DNA from: Proales similis
Taxonomy: Eukaryota; Rotifera; Eurotatoria; Ploima; Proalidae
Direction of reading: 5' to 3'
DNA: 64,000 nt
Assembly: GCA_019059635.1 (NCBI GenBank)
Contig: JAGVRJ010000003.1
Location: 372,001-436,000, forward strand
Shown here piece after piece: positions 13,201 to 24,359 of the stretch (within the stretch, counting starts at the first letter, position 1; the number at the start of each line of letters is the position of its first letter). The notes under the pieces were generated by a model that was not told the origin of the DNA, ran no database searches, and saw nothing but the letters and a program-made list of their open reading frames with translations. The translations under genes were made by a program, and so were the position numbers.

Positions 13201-16200
13201 GAGTGCGAGCACGTGAGTTGCTCAGGCCCGGTCAAAAGTCTGCGCTGTATTGAGAACTGCTACATGAGGCTGTTCAAGAACAGCCACACTCTGATCGAGG
13301 CCGTGATTCGAGTCTACGAGCTGAGCAAAAATCTAAAAGACCATCATCAGACTGGATCAGACTGGAATCAGTCCAACGAGCAGTCGAACGGCATCGATCG
13401 AATCATGTCATCGAACGATGCCAAACGCAAACAGTCCCAATACTCGGCCAATTCGAATCGGATCAATTACCTGAACAATCTGCTGCGAAAGAACGGAAGC
13501 ATTCAAAACAGCCACAAGATAATCAACGAGCTCAAGAAAGAGAGTATTGCTGGCATAGATTTGAGCCGACGGACACCGTTTGTCGAGCAATTGCCCATGC
13601 TCGACTACATCAAAACTCGAGTAAATCTGCTCAATCAAGTGCCCTTGCTCGTCTTGTGCAAGTCGGTGCTTGTGATGCGAGACGCTCAGTTCGCGCAGAT
13701 CATTCAAATTAGCTGGAATCTCCTTCTTGAGCCGGATCATGAGGTCGCCACTGCCGCCGGTTGGTTCACCTTGACGAATCTAACGAATTTTTTCGCTTAA
13801 TTCTCTTCTGTCCGTTTTAAAGCTGCTCTGTTCTTGGTGGCTGCGCTGAAACAGCCTTCACGAGCCGAAGAGCTCATTCGACTTGAGCTAACTTCCAAAG
13901 ATCCCGATAAATGCTACAGATCTCTTCTAAAGTAAATTGCCTTGTTTATCGACTCAGACGGCCTAGAGTCGACTAAAATCGAATAATTTTGCTTAGATTC
14001 GAGGCACTTTGGAAGTTAAGGTTTCACGTTTGGCCGCATCTAGAACAAAACGCTCACTCTTATCTAAAAGTGAGTGGCCAATTCATCGAGTCAAACTAGA
14101 ACAATATTTTTAAATTGTTTATCAAACGTCCCAAGGTCTCGCCTCCAAGCATCGAGTTTGTGATGCCCTCGCCTCCTGTGGGCGTTCCTCAAGTGCCCGT
14201 GGTCGATCCGCCTTGGCTTTCGCGCACTAAAGCAACGTCCAAAGTGGATAAAAAGGCCTTGAATCAAGATGAAAAGGCAAGTGACAGGATAAAAGCATTA
14301 GAAACAAGGATTCTAATCTATAACGGCAAGCAGAAGGCGGTAGTCACTGCGGCTCGATCGAAAAAGAAGAGCCAGCAGGAAAAGTTCGAAAAGGTGCTTG
14401 AGAGCGAGAGATTGGAGAAACGACAGGCCAGAGAGAAGTTCTACTTTTCCAACGTGCCCTATCTGCAGCTGGCCTCGTTTGAGCCGCTCGTACACCAGTC
14501 CAAAGAGGATAGCGAAGAAAGTAAGGGTGGACTCTTAGCGAACATTTCAGTGTCTAGCAGACCTGGCCTTCGCCTTCAGTGATGTGGGCAAAGCTTTGCT
14601 CTTCATTTCTCGATATTCGTTGTCGCGTGTTCAAAACTCATGGCTCATTTTGCGCAATTTGCGTCAAATAGAAAGCGCGGGGCTGAATGTTGAAGATGTT
14701 GAAATGGCAGCCACAGCTGCCAATCTCAGAAGACAGTCGGTGGCGCCTCCCAAACGAGGGCCGCCCGTGGCGCGTAGCTCAATCATTTGGAATAGAAAGT
14801 CGCTGATGGGCGTCGGCGAAGGTTTGTCAACGCTGCCTTATGATGACCTGATGGCTGCTGACTTTGGACGTGTCTCGTCTTAGATGAGACGTTTTACGTT
14901 TGCACGTTTACTTTACCCTTAGATCATCATCGGTTCAGTTTGTGTTTCGGCCTTAGTTGGCCTATTTCGGCCTTAGTTGGTAGTTCGTCAGACTCCGCAT
15001 CCTTAGATTGTTCTCAAATTAGCCTCGGTTGATTTGCAGGAAAGAAAATTTGGGCTCAATCGATTTTTATAAGTAGAATGGGACTCTCTTTGTCTACTCA
15101 CCTGCTCCTTTCATTTAGCTCTCTTTCTTATGATTTAAACGGGTTTAGTTGGTGTTTTAGAAAATGCTTTAGGCTCTTTTAGTGAGCTTATTCATTTCTT
15201 AGCTGTTTCTCCTATTTAGTCCGGATCGCGTTTAGTTCCCTATTAGCCGCCTTTTTTTTGAGTTAAATTGTATTCTCGGTCTAACCGTCAATCCGTTTTA
15301 AGCGAGCGAAGAAGTTGTTGAAGTAAACACAAGCTCGAGTGAGCTGCAGACCAGCCAGCCTGTGTTTCCATCTGCGCTGGCTTCGGGCGTAGTTCACGTG
15401 ATCGATTTGTTGGCCGAGGACAGTCTCACCCTTCAGAAGCAGTCGAGTAAGCAGTCAACTGCCCTGCTCGAATGTGATTTTTCTTTAAAGCACAGCTGTG
15501 CACGTAAAGTAAACTCGCTGGCCTATCAGCTTGTTTGGAACGGCCTTATCGAGGACGCAGCCCTATTCCTGCGTCACTTTTTCGAGCGCATATCAAGCAA
15601 GGAGAAGAAGACGTTGCTGGTCAAGTATTTGCGGCGTTTGCTCGCCGTCTATCCGAACCTGCCACCACAGACAGCTTACATCATCTTCAACTACTTGGTA
15701 AGTTCGGCGCGGTTTCGATGTTGTTTTATTTCCAATCGAATCGTTCTCATGTTTGCGTCCTGTTTCAGCTCGGCATCATCATGCTCTTGGTCAGAGGATC
15801 GTCTAGCGAAGCGAATCAAGAAACAATTTCGTCGCTGGTCAGCATCATGTGGCAGATAGTCTCCAGTCTTCAGGGCATCGTCTTCAAAGATTTAAAACAG
15901 ACTCTGCGCAAGGAGCAGTGCGATGTAAGTCGACGATCATCAACTGGTCGTCTCGGCGTTAAGCTAATTGTGTGACATACAGCCAACTCTGCTGGTGACT
16001 GCCAACATGCCCAGTGCCAAGAAGGTCATTCTTCATGGTCCGGATCTGAGTCAAATACCAACGCAGATCACCATCAACGACGACATGCAGTTCTCGGTGG
16101 TGCTCAAAGAGGGCCTTGACTTTTTCAGCATTGCCGAAAGCCGACGCGATAAATACATCATTTTGGACACGAAAACAGGTTCGCTCGATCAAGCGTCAGC

Positions 16201-19200
16201 AATCCTGCTCTGTTCTCACGCCATCTTGAATGATTTGAATTTCAAGGACAAGTGCACACGCCGGACAGTTTCGTTCGCAATTTTTACATATTTCGCCGCA
16301 ACGCGTGTCCCGAGCTCACGCTTGTCGAGCAAAAGGACGGCCTCAGACAACTAGAGAGAGCAGTAACCATTCTCTTCAATTGCTCGAGTTGATTTAAGTT
16401 TGATTTCGCTTTTTCTCTCTAAAAAGGCATTCAGCCAGAAGATTCACGAGCACAGCAAAGTGTTGTTCTTCCGCAAACTGTTGGCCAAGAGCAAAGCAGA
16501 TCCGGGAAACGCGACGGCCGCCTTCCTACACGAAGAGCTAATCAAGCTGCCGTTCTTTCCGCGCAAAGCACTCGAGGCCGATTTTCATCTCTTTTCTCGG
16601 CTCGCAGACCGAGAGCTGCTGAGCACCGACATGCTACACAAGCATTCGTGGTGCCAGCTGATTTGGTCGCTGTTCGCCTCAATGGACCCAAAGACCGCCA
16701 GTGTCTGGGACGTGGCCGTGTTCCTCAGCGTTATAAACGGCTCGTTCCTCCTGCACAGCGAGGACCACAACATGATCCGCACCTGTCTGGCCATTTACAT
16801 CAACTTTTCGCATCAATTTCAGCACATATTTGCCAACAACGGGTAGAAATCATGCTCTCACAAGCACATTAATCGAATTTCGATTTTTTCATCTTCTAAA
16901 TAGATTTCTGCTCATCATTCCGACCATAATGAAAATCTATTCGAATCTTCAGTCGAACGCAACTCTAAAGAACGCGATCGAGTTCACGTGCCTACAGTTT
17001 TACATAATGCATCGTCTTCCATTCATACTTCAGGTGATTGATCTGACCTGCCCGACTGACTGGCGACTGTTCGGCTCTAAAAGTCTTCATTTTCAAGCTG
17101 TTCGGCAGTGTGGCCTCCAATTTAGACCTGAACTCGGAGAGAAGCAGCGTGGTGGACACCAACAAAGTAAAGCCTATCTGCTGGCAGCCTGTGCCAACAA
17201 ACTCATTCGGCTCAAATTTAGATCCAGCCGAGCTGTCTGTTTGATATGCTGCTGGCGCTCGAATCGAGCCATAGCGACAATCTGAGAATCCTTGAGCTCT
17301 GCGAAGTCGACTTCAAAGAGGCGACTGCGTCCAGCTCAGGCCAATCGACCGGCGAAAACAAGCCGGAGCCAGACGAAGCGACAAACTTTCACAATGCCCA
17401 GTACAGGGGCGCAGTACCGCCGGCGATGTTGGCCACCGGGAGCCAACCAATCAACGCACTTGGCGGCGTCGGCTCACCATCGGCCGCACTGGCTGTGTCT
17501 GGCATTACTGCGACCAATCTGTTGATCACCAGCTCCGGTGCATTAGGAGTCAACCAAGTGAACAATTTGACGATGCCTATTAGCCAAGGTCTGGCCTCTC
17601 AGAGCGACACGATCAGCCTTGGCGGTGATGTAGCCAGAGGATTCAACGGCTCCGGTCTGGACAATGTGCTGATGAACGCCGGCGCTCAATTGCTCGCTTC
17701 AGGCTCAAAGACAAACGAACAGTACAAACAGATGATAAAGACGCTCGACTTTTGCTATGTGGACGATCACAGCGCCAAGCTGAATTTGATCGATGCCGTC
17801 AATTTGTGCGTGACTGTCATCTCCTACGCAACGCACGCGAGTCGAGCCAGTCAAATGCTCACCGTGCTTGACTCGATCATACCGCGCTACACGAGCCACA
17901 TGCGCGCCAGCACCGAACGGGCAATCAGCATGAGCAAGAACGCTGGCTACGGAGAGAAAAACGCCTCCTCCTCAGCACCACAGGCGTCGGATTTGGTACA
18001 AGCGGCCAAGAACGAGCTGAATGTGATTCAGAAGATTGCGGTTGCGCTAAAAACGTTGATAAACTCGTCCGACTTTTTGAATCGCAGCTACGGTGGATAC
18101 AAGACAGAGGCGAACGGCGGCGAGATGAGACTGAATCCGAAAAAAGCGATGAACCGGTCGCCGAGCATTGTGCCGGACGAGGACTCGATGAAATATCCGG
18201 AAGAGATGCGCTCTAAATCGGAAATGGAGCAGAAGACCTCGGAGCGCGAGTTCTCCTCGCCCAGGGACACTCTGCTGCATTTGGTCAGCGAGTTTGTGCA
18301 CTCGAGTCACAAGCGAGTCAAAGAGCTCTATCGCATCATAAACGAGACCAATCTGAAAGTGGCCGAACTGCTGGACGTCAAATGCCAATGCAAGCTTATC
18401 GACCTGGCCATCGTGCTGCTCAAGGTCTGGGACAGCTCGATATCGCTGAACGGCCACGGACTTCAGGCGTAACTGCTCTTTCTCTCTCTCTCTCCCATGG
18501 TCGCTTCTAATATTTTGGAAAACAGTTTCTTCCAAAAGCTGCTGCCGGTGGTCGACTGGAGCAAGGAAGAGAACAAGCCGGCGTTTGGCAATCTACTTCG
18601 TCGAATTGACCGTCTGTTTTTAAAGCTGCACAAAAAGCCGAGTTTGAAGGTGAGTAGGAGCTTGTTGCTGTGCTCAACATCAACTGACCGGCTTGATGAT
18701 GACAGAGACAAGTCGACTGGTACGCAATAGCCGGCATCTTGAACGGTCTTTATCTGACACTGGAAAAGCAAGAAAATCTCGTTCACCAGCCGCATTTCAA
18801 GAACGTGGCCAATAGCACCATCGCGCTCATAGTCAACGAGAACTCTTTCGACTCCTCGCTCGGTCTGAGTGCGACCATTCTTAACTTGTCGAGTCGAGGC
18901 GAAATGCAAGTGCACGTGCCCGTCTATTTCGCCAAGGCGTCGATCAAATTCATCGGCCGCTATATTCAGGCGATGAAAGAGAGCGCCACGATCGAGCATC
19001 TGTTCAATGTGGGCAGCTCAGCATCCAGCTCGGCCGGCGTTTCCTATTTCGTCAATTTCCTATTGCCGTTGCTTATCTGGAGCGCCAGCGAGCGTCGAGA
19101 CGCACCGCGCCTCAATACAGTCGACATTCAATATGTTCTCGCAGTGGTGCTGCAAGCCATCAAGCCGCCGTCTAAGCTGGCGGCCACTTTGGTCCTACAG

Positions 19201-20932
19201 GCGCCTCGTCAGCAAAACCTGAGCATCGATCCGACCGGTTCAAACAACTCGTACAACAAATCGGCCAAGCAGATGAAGGACATCACCATCCAGAGCGCCT
19301 TTCTAGGTTTGTTTCCGCCTCGTCTTTTTAGCACAGGACTTAAAAATTGACTTCATCCGCAGCCCTGAAGCTGGTTGTGTTCAGTTTCAGTAAACAGCTC
19401 AACCTCGGCAAACTGGCTTCATCTATTAAACAGATCTGCAACAAACTCAAGAGCCTTTACCTGTGGAAATTCATCGAGTTCTTGGTCAACCACCCGTCGC
19501 CGCTCTATCTGTGGCTCATGCCTTTCGTCGAGAACTTTGTATGTGTTTCGTCGGCTGCTCGTTTTCTTTTCAGCTCGATTCAATTCGATTAAAGGCGTTG
19601 ACTCAAAACTGCGAGACCGAGGCCGAAATGGCCATTCAGCATTCGATCGTGGCCAAGCTCAAGTCAGCCGAATCGATAAACATAAACTGCACCAACTCGG
19701 TGCTGTCCGAGTTAATCGCCGAACTCGTCTCGATCAAACAAGACCTACAAGGTAAGTGAACTGCCACACGCTCAAGACCAGGGTCTGCGTTTCCGACTTC
19801 TGTTTAATCGTGTCCCATGTCCGAAATTAGAGATTCACAACATGAATCGAGCGCCCGAGTTGAAGCCGAGTCAGTTCTCGGCAATATTCTCCCGAACCAA
19901 ACAGGCCACGATGAGAATAAAGCGTCGCTTTCCCATTATGAGCTTGAAACTGAGGAGCCAGATTGTGCGGTCGGCTCCGGCTTCGATCGAATCGCGACCG
20001 AAGAACAGAGCGAGGAGGCCCCGCAAACGCCGAGGGCGCTCAAAAAGCTTGTCCGATCTGAATGGGCTCAGATTGTGGGACGATAGGTTAACAGGACAGA
20101 GCGCGTTTCGTTCTCTGCCTTGCCTCTCTGCTATCGAGTCGAAACTCAGCGCGAAAAAAGTCTCGTTTCAGTTGTCTCATTCGAATCACAGTGGTATGAA
20201 GTGACGCGTGCATCCCTTCTGTCTGTATTAACGCGAGTAGCCGCAGCATTTAACACTAGAGCCAGAATCTAACGCCTGACTAATCGCGCTAACGCATATT
20301 TGAGCATTAATTTGAAATCTGCTCTCCCGACAAGCCACTAACGCTTGTTGCACTAAAGGAGACTCGAGCAAAACCAATGAAACAAACAAGTCGAGCGTGA
20401 GAATATCAGCTGGCGGAGATGAGCTCGCCGCAGCTGGAAGCAGTGCGGCTAGGGAGGAAGCCAAACGAACCGCGTCTACCTCTTCGACGCCCAGCCGCTC
20501 TCAACCATTTCGCTTTAACAAGTCTAAACTCGACACCAAACTCGATCCGTCAAGTTCGAACGAAGGATCGAACGCTTCCACTCCGCGCAAGAAGCTCGAA
20601 CGACTCGACTACCAGCGTGGCCTTCAAATACTTGATGTGTACAAACTGCGCTACAAGCAAGAGATGAGCGAGTACACGAGTCGTTTTGGCACCGGTAATC
20701 ATTTTCCATTCCAGTTTTCTAATCACAAACATCAATCTGCTTGTGCGTAGTGAGTCTGCAAAGCAGCGCCAAATATCAAAGTCCTCCTTCACTTCAAAAG
20801 GCTCCAGAGGCCGATGCAAGCAATGTAGAAAAAGCGACAAAACCTGTCGAATCTCGACAGCTGCAGCAGCAGCAGCAGCAAAGAATAGTCTCGCCCAAAA
20901 GAAACAAATCAAAGAAAATCGTGTTCGTTTGA
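7213..20932 (+). CDS. UNC80: UNC80, scaffold subunit of the NALCN sodium-leak channel complex
   Basis: Very large intracellular scaffold linking UNC79 to the NALCN channel and controlling neuronal resting excitability (family knowledge). The ATG at 7213 opens MSRKRKNDRDG, then VPTPIQFFFWNQT, which matches the UNC80 N-terminus (KRKS...IPLPIQTFLWRQT). After a small second exon (about 7364-7419), FERVLVQNILHGLSPGLSDAI matches the conserved start of the first large exon (about 7484-9080). Further long coding blocks lie at about 9498-10228, 12300-13797, 14110-14580, 17240-18472 and 18725-19305. Many exons are small and introns are mostly 50-100 nt. Exon 9197-9224 joins to about 9498 across a roughly 270-nt A-rich intron. 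The C-terminus (to 20932) carries a poly-Gln run and a basic tail, KRNKSKKIVFV. I estimate around 3,000 residues, close to vertebrate UNC80; the exact exon set was not fully resolved. Confidence 0.9.
14881..15300 (+). other. long UNC80 intron with a short direct repeat
   Basis: This is the longest stretch of UNC80 without coding sequence. The exon resumes at about 15301 (ASEEVVEVNTSSSE). The upstream donor was not fixed. A 16-nt direct repeat, TTTCGGCCTTAGTTGG, occurs at 14945-14960 and 14965-14980, and TTTAG-like motifs recur. No gene seen. Confidence 0.5.
20862..20882 (+). repeat. CAG repeat encoding poly-Gln in UNC80
   Basis: A CAG run encodes about seven glutamines near the UNC80 C-terminus. 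In-frame microsatellite, probably length-polymorphic. Confidence 0.8.
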
Positions 20933-21195
20933 GCTTTGTTTGTGAGCTGTTTGTTGTTTACGATTGCCTGTTTTTGTTTGTCGCAAGTTTTAAATCGCAA
21001 ATGACCAGAATCAATAAATTGATAGAAAAACAAGCTTTATTTCTTCTTTGCTTGGCTACGAAAACACCATTCTAAATCTGATAGAATTTCTAACTGAATT
21101 TCTCAATGTGAATAGACACTCGACATTGAAATGCTCCATACTAAAAAGGCCTTAAACTAAATCACTGACTGAACAATGCTAAAAGGCTTCACTTC
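20933..21195. other. short intergenic region between convergent UNC80 and GBP 3' ends
   Basis: About 260 bp. Contains AATAAA-like sequence (about 21012) for UNC80 and probably the 3' UTR of the GBP gene. No further gene seen. Confidence 0.5.
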
Positions 21196-23439
21196 TTATC
21201 GGGGGGAAATTTTGTCCTTTGAAACCGTCACTCGATTTCCGGAGTCGTTAATATAATAGGCGTTGCCTGTACGAGTGAAGTGAATGTCTCTCTCGCCGAC
21301 TCTAGGCCCGTGGTAGACAAAGCCGGACGAGCTGTTAAAGCTCGACTGGCCACTGCCACCGGCCGAGTAAGACGACGTGTTTGATGACGAACTTGCTGCT
21401 TGGCTGCTGTACGCACTTGAACTTGGCGAGTAGTGTGAAATTGGTGACCTCACTGGCTCACATGCGCGGAAGGACGGGCTCCAGGTGATGCCGCTGGATA
21501 TTGGCGTCGAGAACAGGTATGATCTCTCTTGTCGCGATCGTCTGGCCTCTTCCTCAGCTCGTTGCCGAGCGAGTTCGGCCTCTCTTTTCTCCCTTTCCAG
21601 ACGCTGTCTCTCCTCTTCTGCTCTTTGACGAGCGAGTTCGGCCTCTCTTTTCTCCCTTTCCAGACGCTGTCTCTCCTCTTCTGCTCTTTGACGAGCGAGT
21701 TCGGCCTCTCTTTTCTCCCTTTCTAGACGCTGTCTCTCCTCAACTTCTCTCTGCTTCTTTAATCTCTCTTCTCTTTGTCTTTGCACGCTGTCTCGCATCG
21801 ATTCCACGTCCGAAATGCTCTCGTTCCAGTACCGATCGAATTCTTCTGCATTGTCGAACTTGGCCTCACGTCGAGCTTCGTCTTTCCTCCTTTGTAGACT
21901 GCTCTCGAACGCCGACTCTGAGTCGAGACGATTCGAGTCGACCTCACGTCTCAATTCATTCAGAACGCTTCGAATGCATCGGCTGTTGTACTCGTCGAGC
22001 TTTTGCTTGTTAATGCGCATCATTAGCTCACGCGTACTTTTTACCATCTCGTCGAACTTGCTCAAGCACTCCTTGAGCAATGTACCTTTGGTGCTCTGCT
22101 GTAGCTCTTTTCTGAGCGACTCGGCCTTGTCTTCCATAAACTTTTGAAGCTCACTCTCTGTAAAGCAGTCATCTTCTATTTGGATCTCAACCTCTTTCAA
22201 AAACTTTTTCTCTGCCGCCTGTACCAGCTCCAGCGCAGCGATGCGGTCAGCTACTTCATACAAGTAGACGGTCTCTTCATCGTTGACCGCTTTGACCATC
22301 ATTCTGAGAAATTGGGCGTAGGCCGCACCGGTGAATGTGCGAGAGTTGATTTGCTTCGGTCGAATGTTCTCCTCGATCTCTGTCTTGAGCGAGTCGAGCG
22401 CCTGCACGAACTTGGGATTCAAGTACTGTTGGTTGTCGATCTTGTCCAAGTTCTGCAGCGCCTCTTCCACGTCCATGCCTTCGACCTCCTTGACCACCGG
22501 TATAGGCAGATAGAAGCATCTCTGAGACCTAAAGCAGTCCTGAATGCATTCTCTGATCTGATTTCGATACTCGACTTGCGATCGAGTTTTTCTCGAATCT
22601 TTTCTTTCGCATGTTTTTGGCTCCTCCTCTTCTTCCAAGTCGCTCTCTTCCTCAAATCTCATGAACTCTTCAAACTTGTCTTGCGAACTCTTGGTCGACT
22701 TGAGGTACATGTCGCGTACGACCCAAATAAAATCAGGCGCATTCATTCGCATATTTCTCTGGTTGAACACCTTCGACGTCTGGTTGGCTCTGAGCTGAAT
22801 CTTTTGCGAAATGCTGCAGAAAGAGCCCAGTTTGGCGAAAGAGTCGGAGCCGAGCGCGTTCTTTGTGTTGTAAATGAACACTGAGCTCATCAGAGTGGTG
22901 AGAAGCATTAGCTTCGTGTCCCATGCTTCGTTTTTAGCCGAGTCGATGCCCTCCGTGTCCATGTAAAGCACATAGATCTCTTCGTCTTCGTTTTGAGTCA
23001 ACTTCACATACTCCTTGGTCATCCAGACGCCTTGAGTACACGACTGGTCCATGCTTCCGACTTCGAACTTGCTTCCGCCGAGCTGATTGAGCAGGTAGGA
23101 CTTGCCGGTTCGATACGGGCCTGCGACCATCACCACTGCGATCGGGCCTGGCACTGTCTCAAGCCACTCGAGGGCATTCTCGTTCAGATTCAGCTTTTTG
23201 GTCGAATGGCACTTGCTCACCAAATGCGTGGTTGTGTTCTCCCTCTCCTCATCCTCTGACTCTTCATGTTGGCAATATTCTCTCGGCGCTTGGTAACCTC
23301 GCTGCTTTGGCACCGGGTCTCTGATAACGGAGCACTCCTCCCTGTAGCTCTCAACTGAATAGTTGATTCCAGAGTCAGCCAAGCTCGTCTGCTCTTCGTC
23401 TTCGCTCAACTCGACCTGCAGTTGTGGTTTCCGGTACAT
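21196..23439 (-). CDS. GBP: guanylate-binding protein (GBP/atlastin-type large GTPase), intronless
   Basis: Dynamin-superfamily GTPase with an uninterrupted 747-residue frame from the ATG at 23439 to TAA at 21196. The GTPase domain occupies about residues 75-360: P-loop GPYRTGKSYLLNQLGG, switch region SCTQGVWMTKEY, G3 DTEGIDS, and the GBP/atlastin RD motif in WVVRDMYL. A helical middle domain contains YAQFLRMMVKAVNDEE, matching the GBP helical region. Next comes a highly charged coiled coil with three copies of a 21-residue repeat, then a Ser-rich tail ending KDKISPR. There is no CaaX prenylation box and no atlastin-type pair of membrane helices. The N-terminal 70 residues are acidic and unlike known GBPs. 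The lack of introns stands out among intron-rich neighbours. Vertebrate GBPs act in antimicrobial defence; the role here is unknown. Confidence 0.88.
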   Translation of the reverse strand: MYRKPQLQVELSEDEEQTSLADSGINYSVESYREECSVIRDPVPKQRGYQAPREYCQHEESEDEERENTTTHLVSKCHSTKKLNLNENALEWLETVPGPIAVVMVAGPYRTGKSYLLNQLGGSKFEVGSMDQSCTQGVWMTKEYVKLTQNEDEEIYVLYMDTEGIDSAKNEAWDTKLMLLTTLMSSVFIYNTKNALGSDSFAKLGSFCSISQKIQLRANQTSKVFNQRNMRMNAPDFIWVVRDMYLKSTKSSQDKFEEFMRFEEESDLEEEEEPKTCERKDSRKTRSQVEYRNQIRECIQDCFRSQRCFYLPIPVVKEVEGMDVEEALQNLDKIDNQQYLNPKFVQALDSLKTEIEENIRPKQINSRTFTGAAYAQFLRMMVKAVNDEETVYLYEVADRIAALELVQAAEKKFLKEVEIQIEDDCFTESELQKFMEDKAESLRKELQQSTKGTLLKECLSKFDEMVKSTRELMMRINKQKLDEYNSRCIRSVLNELRREVDSNRLDSESAFESSLQRRKDEARREAKFDNAEEFDRYWNESISDVESMRDSVQRQREERLKKQREVEERQRLEREKREAELARQRAEEERQRLEREKREAELARQRAEEERQRLEREKREAELARQRAEEEARRSRQERSYLFSTPISSGITWSPSFRACEPVRSPISHYSPSSSAYSSQAASSSSNTSSYSAGGSGQSSFNSSSGFVYHGPRVGERDIHFTRTGNAYYINDSGNRVTVSKDKISPR
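21569..21740 (-). repeat. 63-bp tandem repeat inside the GBP coiled coil
   Basis: Copies start at 21569, 21632 and 21695 (plus-strand phase), a period of exactly 63 bp. Each encodes a 21-residue unit, ERQRLEREKREAELARQRAE plus E. Copies are nearly identical at nucleotide level; the third degenerates after about 21740. Frame-preserving expansion of a charged single helix or coiled coil. Confidence 0.93.
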
Positions 23440-23571
23440 TGCGTCTGTTTTTTTCAATTCAAAGTCTAGTCAATTCAAAGTATTCAAAGTCTATTAAAAG
23501 TGAAGTGCAGTCATAAGAGTGAGCGCCTGTCAAGTCTATAAATCAATTTTCAACTCAATCAGAGTATTAAA

Positions 23572-23615
<44 letters not shown>

Positions 23616-24164
23616 AACTGAGACGCTGATTGCGAATTTGTCGACGCTCACGTTAAGCAGCTAGCATGAAATATTTGATATTCTCAATTCAATCGAAAAT
23701 ACAAACTCGTCCGAAATGAAGGGAGTGGGCAAACTTTTCCCACGTGCTTTCTTTGAACATGTGCTTGTCTGGCGAAAAAGTAAATCCCTGGGCCGTTCCT
23801 TTTTTTGTTAGTTAGCCTCTACGTGTCTGCTTAACACCTCAGTTCTGTAAAGTAGTAAAGTAATCGAGCAATCGTGGGCCTTCTAAGCCGAAAACCAACC
23901 AGACGAATGCATAATTTCGATAGATGGAGCCAAATTCGACAATTTAGTTTATTAGCTTCGAAGTTGATTGCGACGCGACTGTACATAATTCCGAATGGGT
24001 AAACATTTCGCAAGCAACAAAAGTCAAGAGCTTTTTATCGCCTGATAGTAAATTTTCGGCGTCGTTGACAACCGAGGCGATTTGGCCGCCTTTAAGACCC
24101 TACAGACTGACGCTATTTTATGCAGAGATTTTAGTCGAGTTCTGAGTACTGATTGGCGTTGAGT
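23440..24164. other. intergenic region with CA microsatellite
   Basis: Upstream region of the minus-strand GBP gene and downstream region of the minus-strand PRXL2/SelU gene. It holds a CA dinucleotide run of about 20 units at about 23573-23612. Short open frames here lack homology or codon signal. No gene recognised. Confidence 0.6.
23573..23612. repeat. CA microsatellite
   Basis: About 20 uninterrupted CA units. Confidence 0.97.
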
Positions 24165-24225
24165 ATTTTTTATTAAAATGTTAAAAAAAGAAAAAGTAAC
24201 GTGAAGAACATTTGCCTGCACGAAT

Positions 24226-24320
24226 GCGGTCAAAAAACTTGAATTTAGAAGGGTTCGATCGGATCACGCGCTTTGGGCTTGCTTTGATGATTCGATGTCA
24301 TTGGCAGTTTTTAGGGCCGC
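24226..24320 (-). promoter_or_regulatory. candidate SECIS element in the 3' UTR of the PRXL2/SelU gene
   Basis: On the minus strand, ATGA (24301-24298) is followed by C and then 11 nt to an AAA in the apical loop (24285-24283). The returning strand GTGATCCGAT (24267-24258) pairs with ATCGAATCAT (24296-24287) except for one A-C mismatch. It is followed by CGAA (24257-24254). This gives the UGAN/NGAN non-Watson-Crick quartet with the usual 11-12 nt spacing to the AA motif. A lower stem is possible from AAAAACT/AGTTTTT (24312-24306 with 24239-24233) and GCGG/CCGC. It lies 59 nt downstream of the stop codon and before the likely poly(A) signal. The internal loop below the quartet is larger than usual, so this is a candidate only. 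Confidence 0.5.
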
Positions 24321-24359
24321 ATTAGAACAGCAAAAGTAATTCAAGTTGATAGGTGCTGA

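Noticed and set aside
21501-22884. Long plus-strand open frames opposite the GBP gene
   Set aside because: Shadows of the minus-strand GBP coding sequence; products are Ser/Leu-rich antisense of the charged coiled coil.
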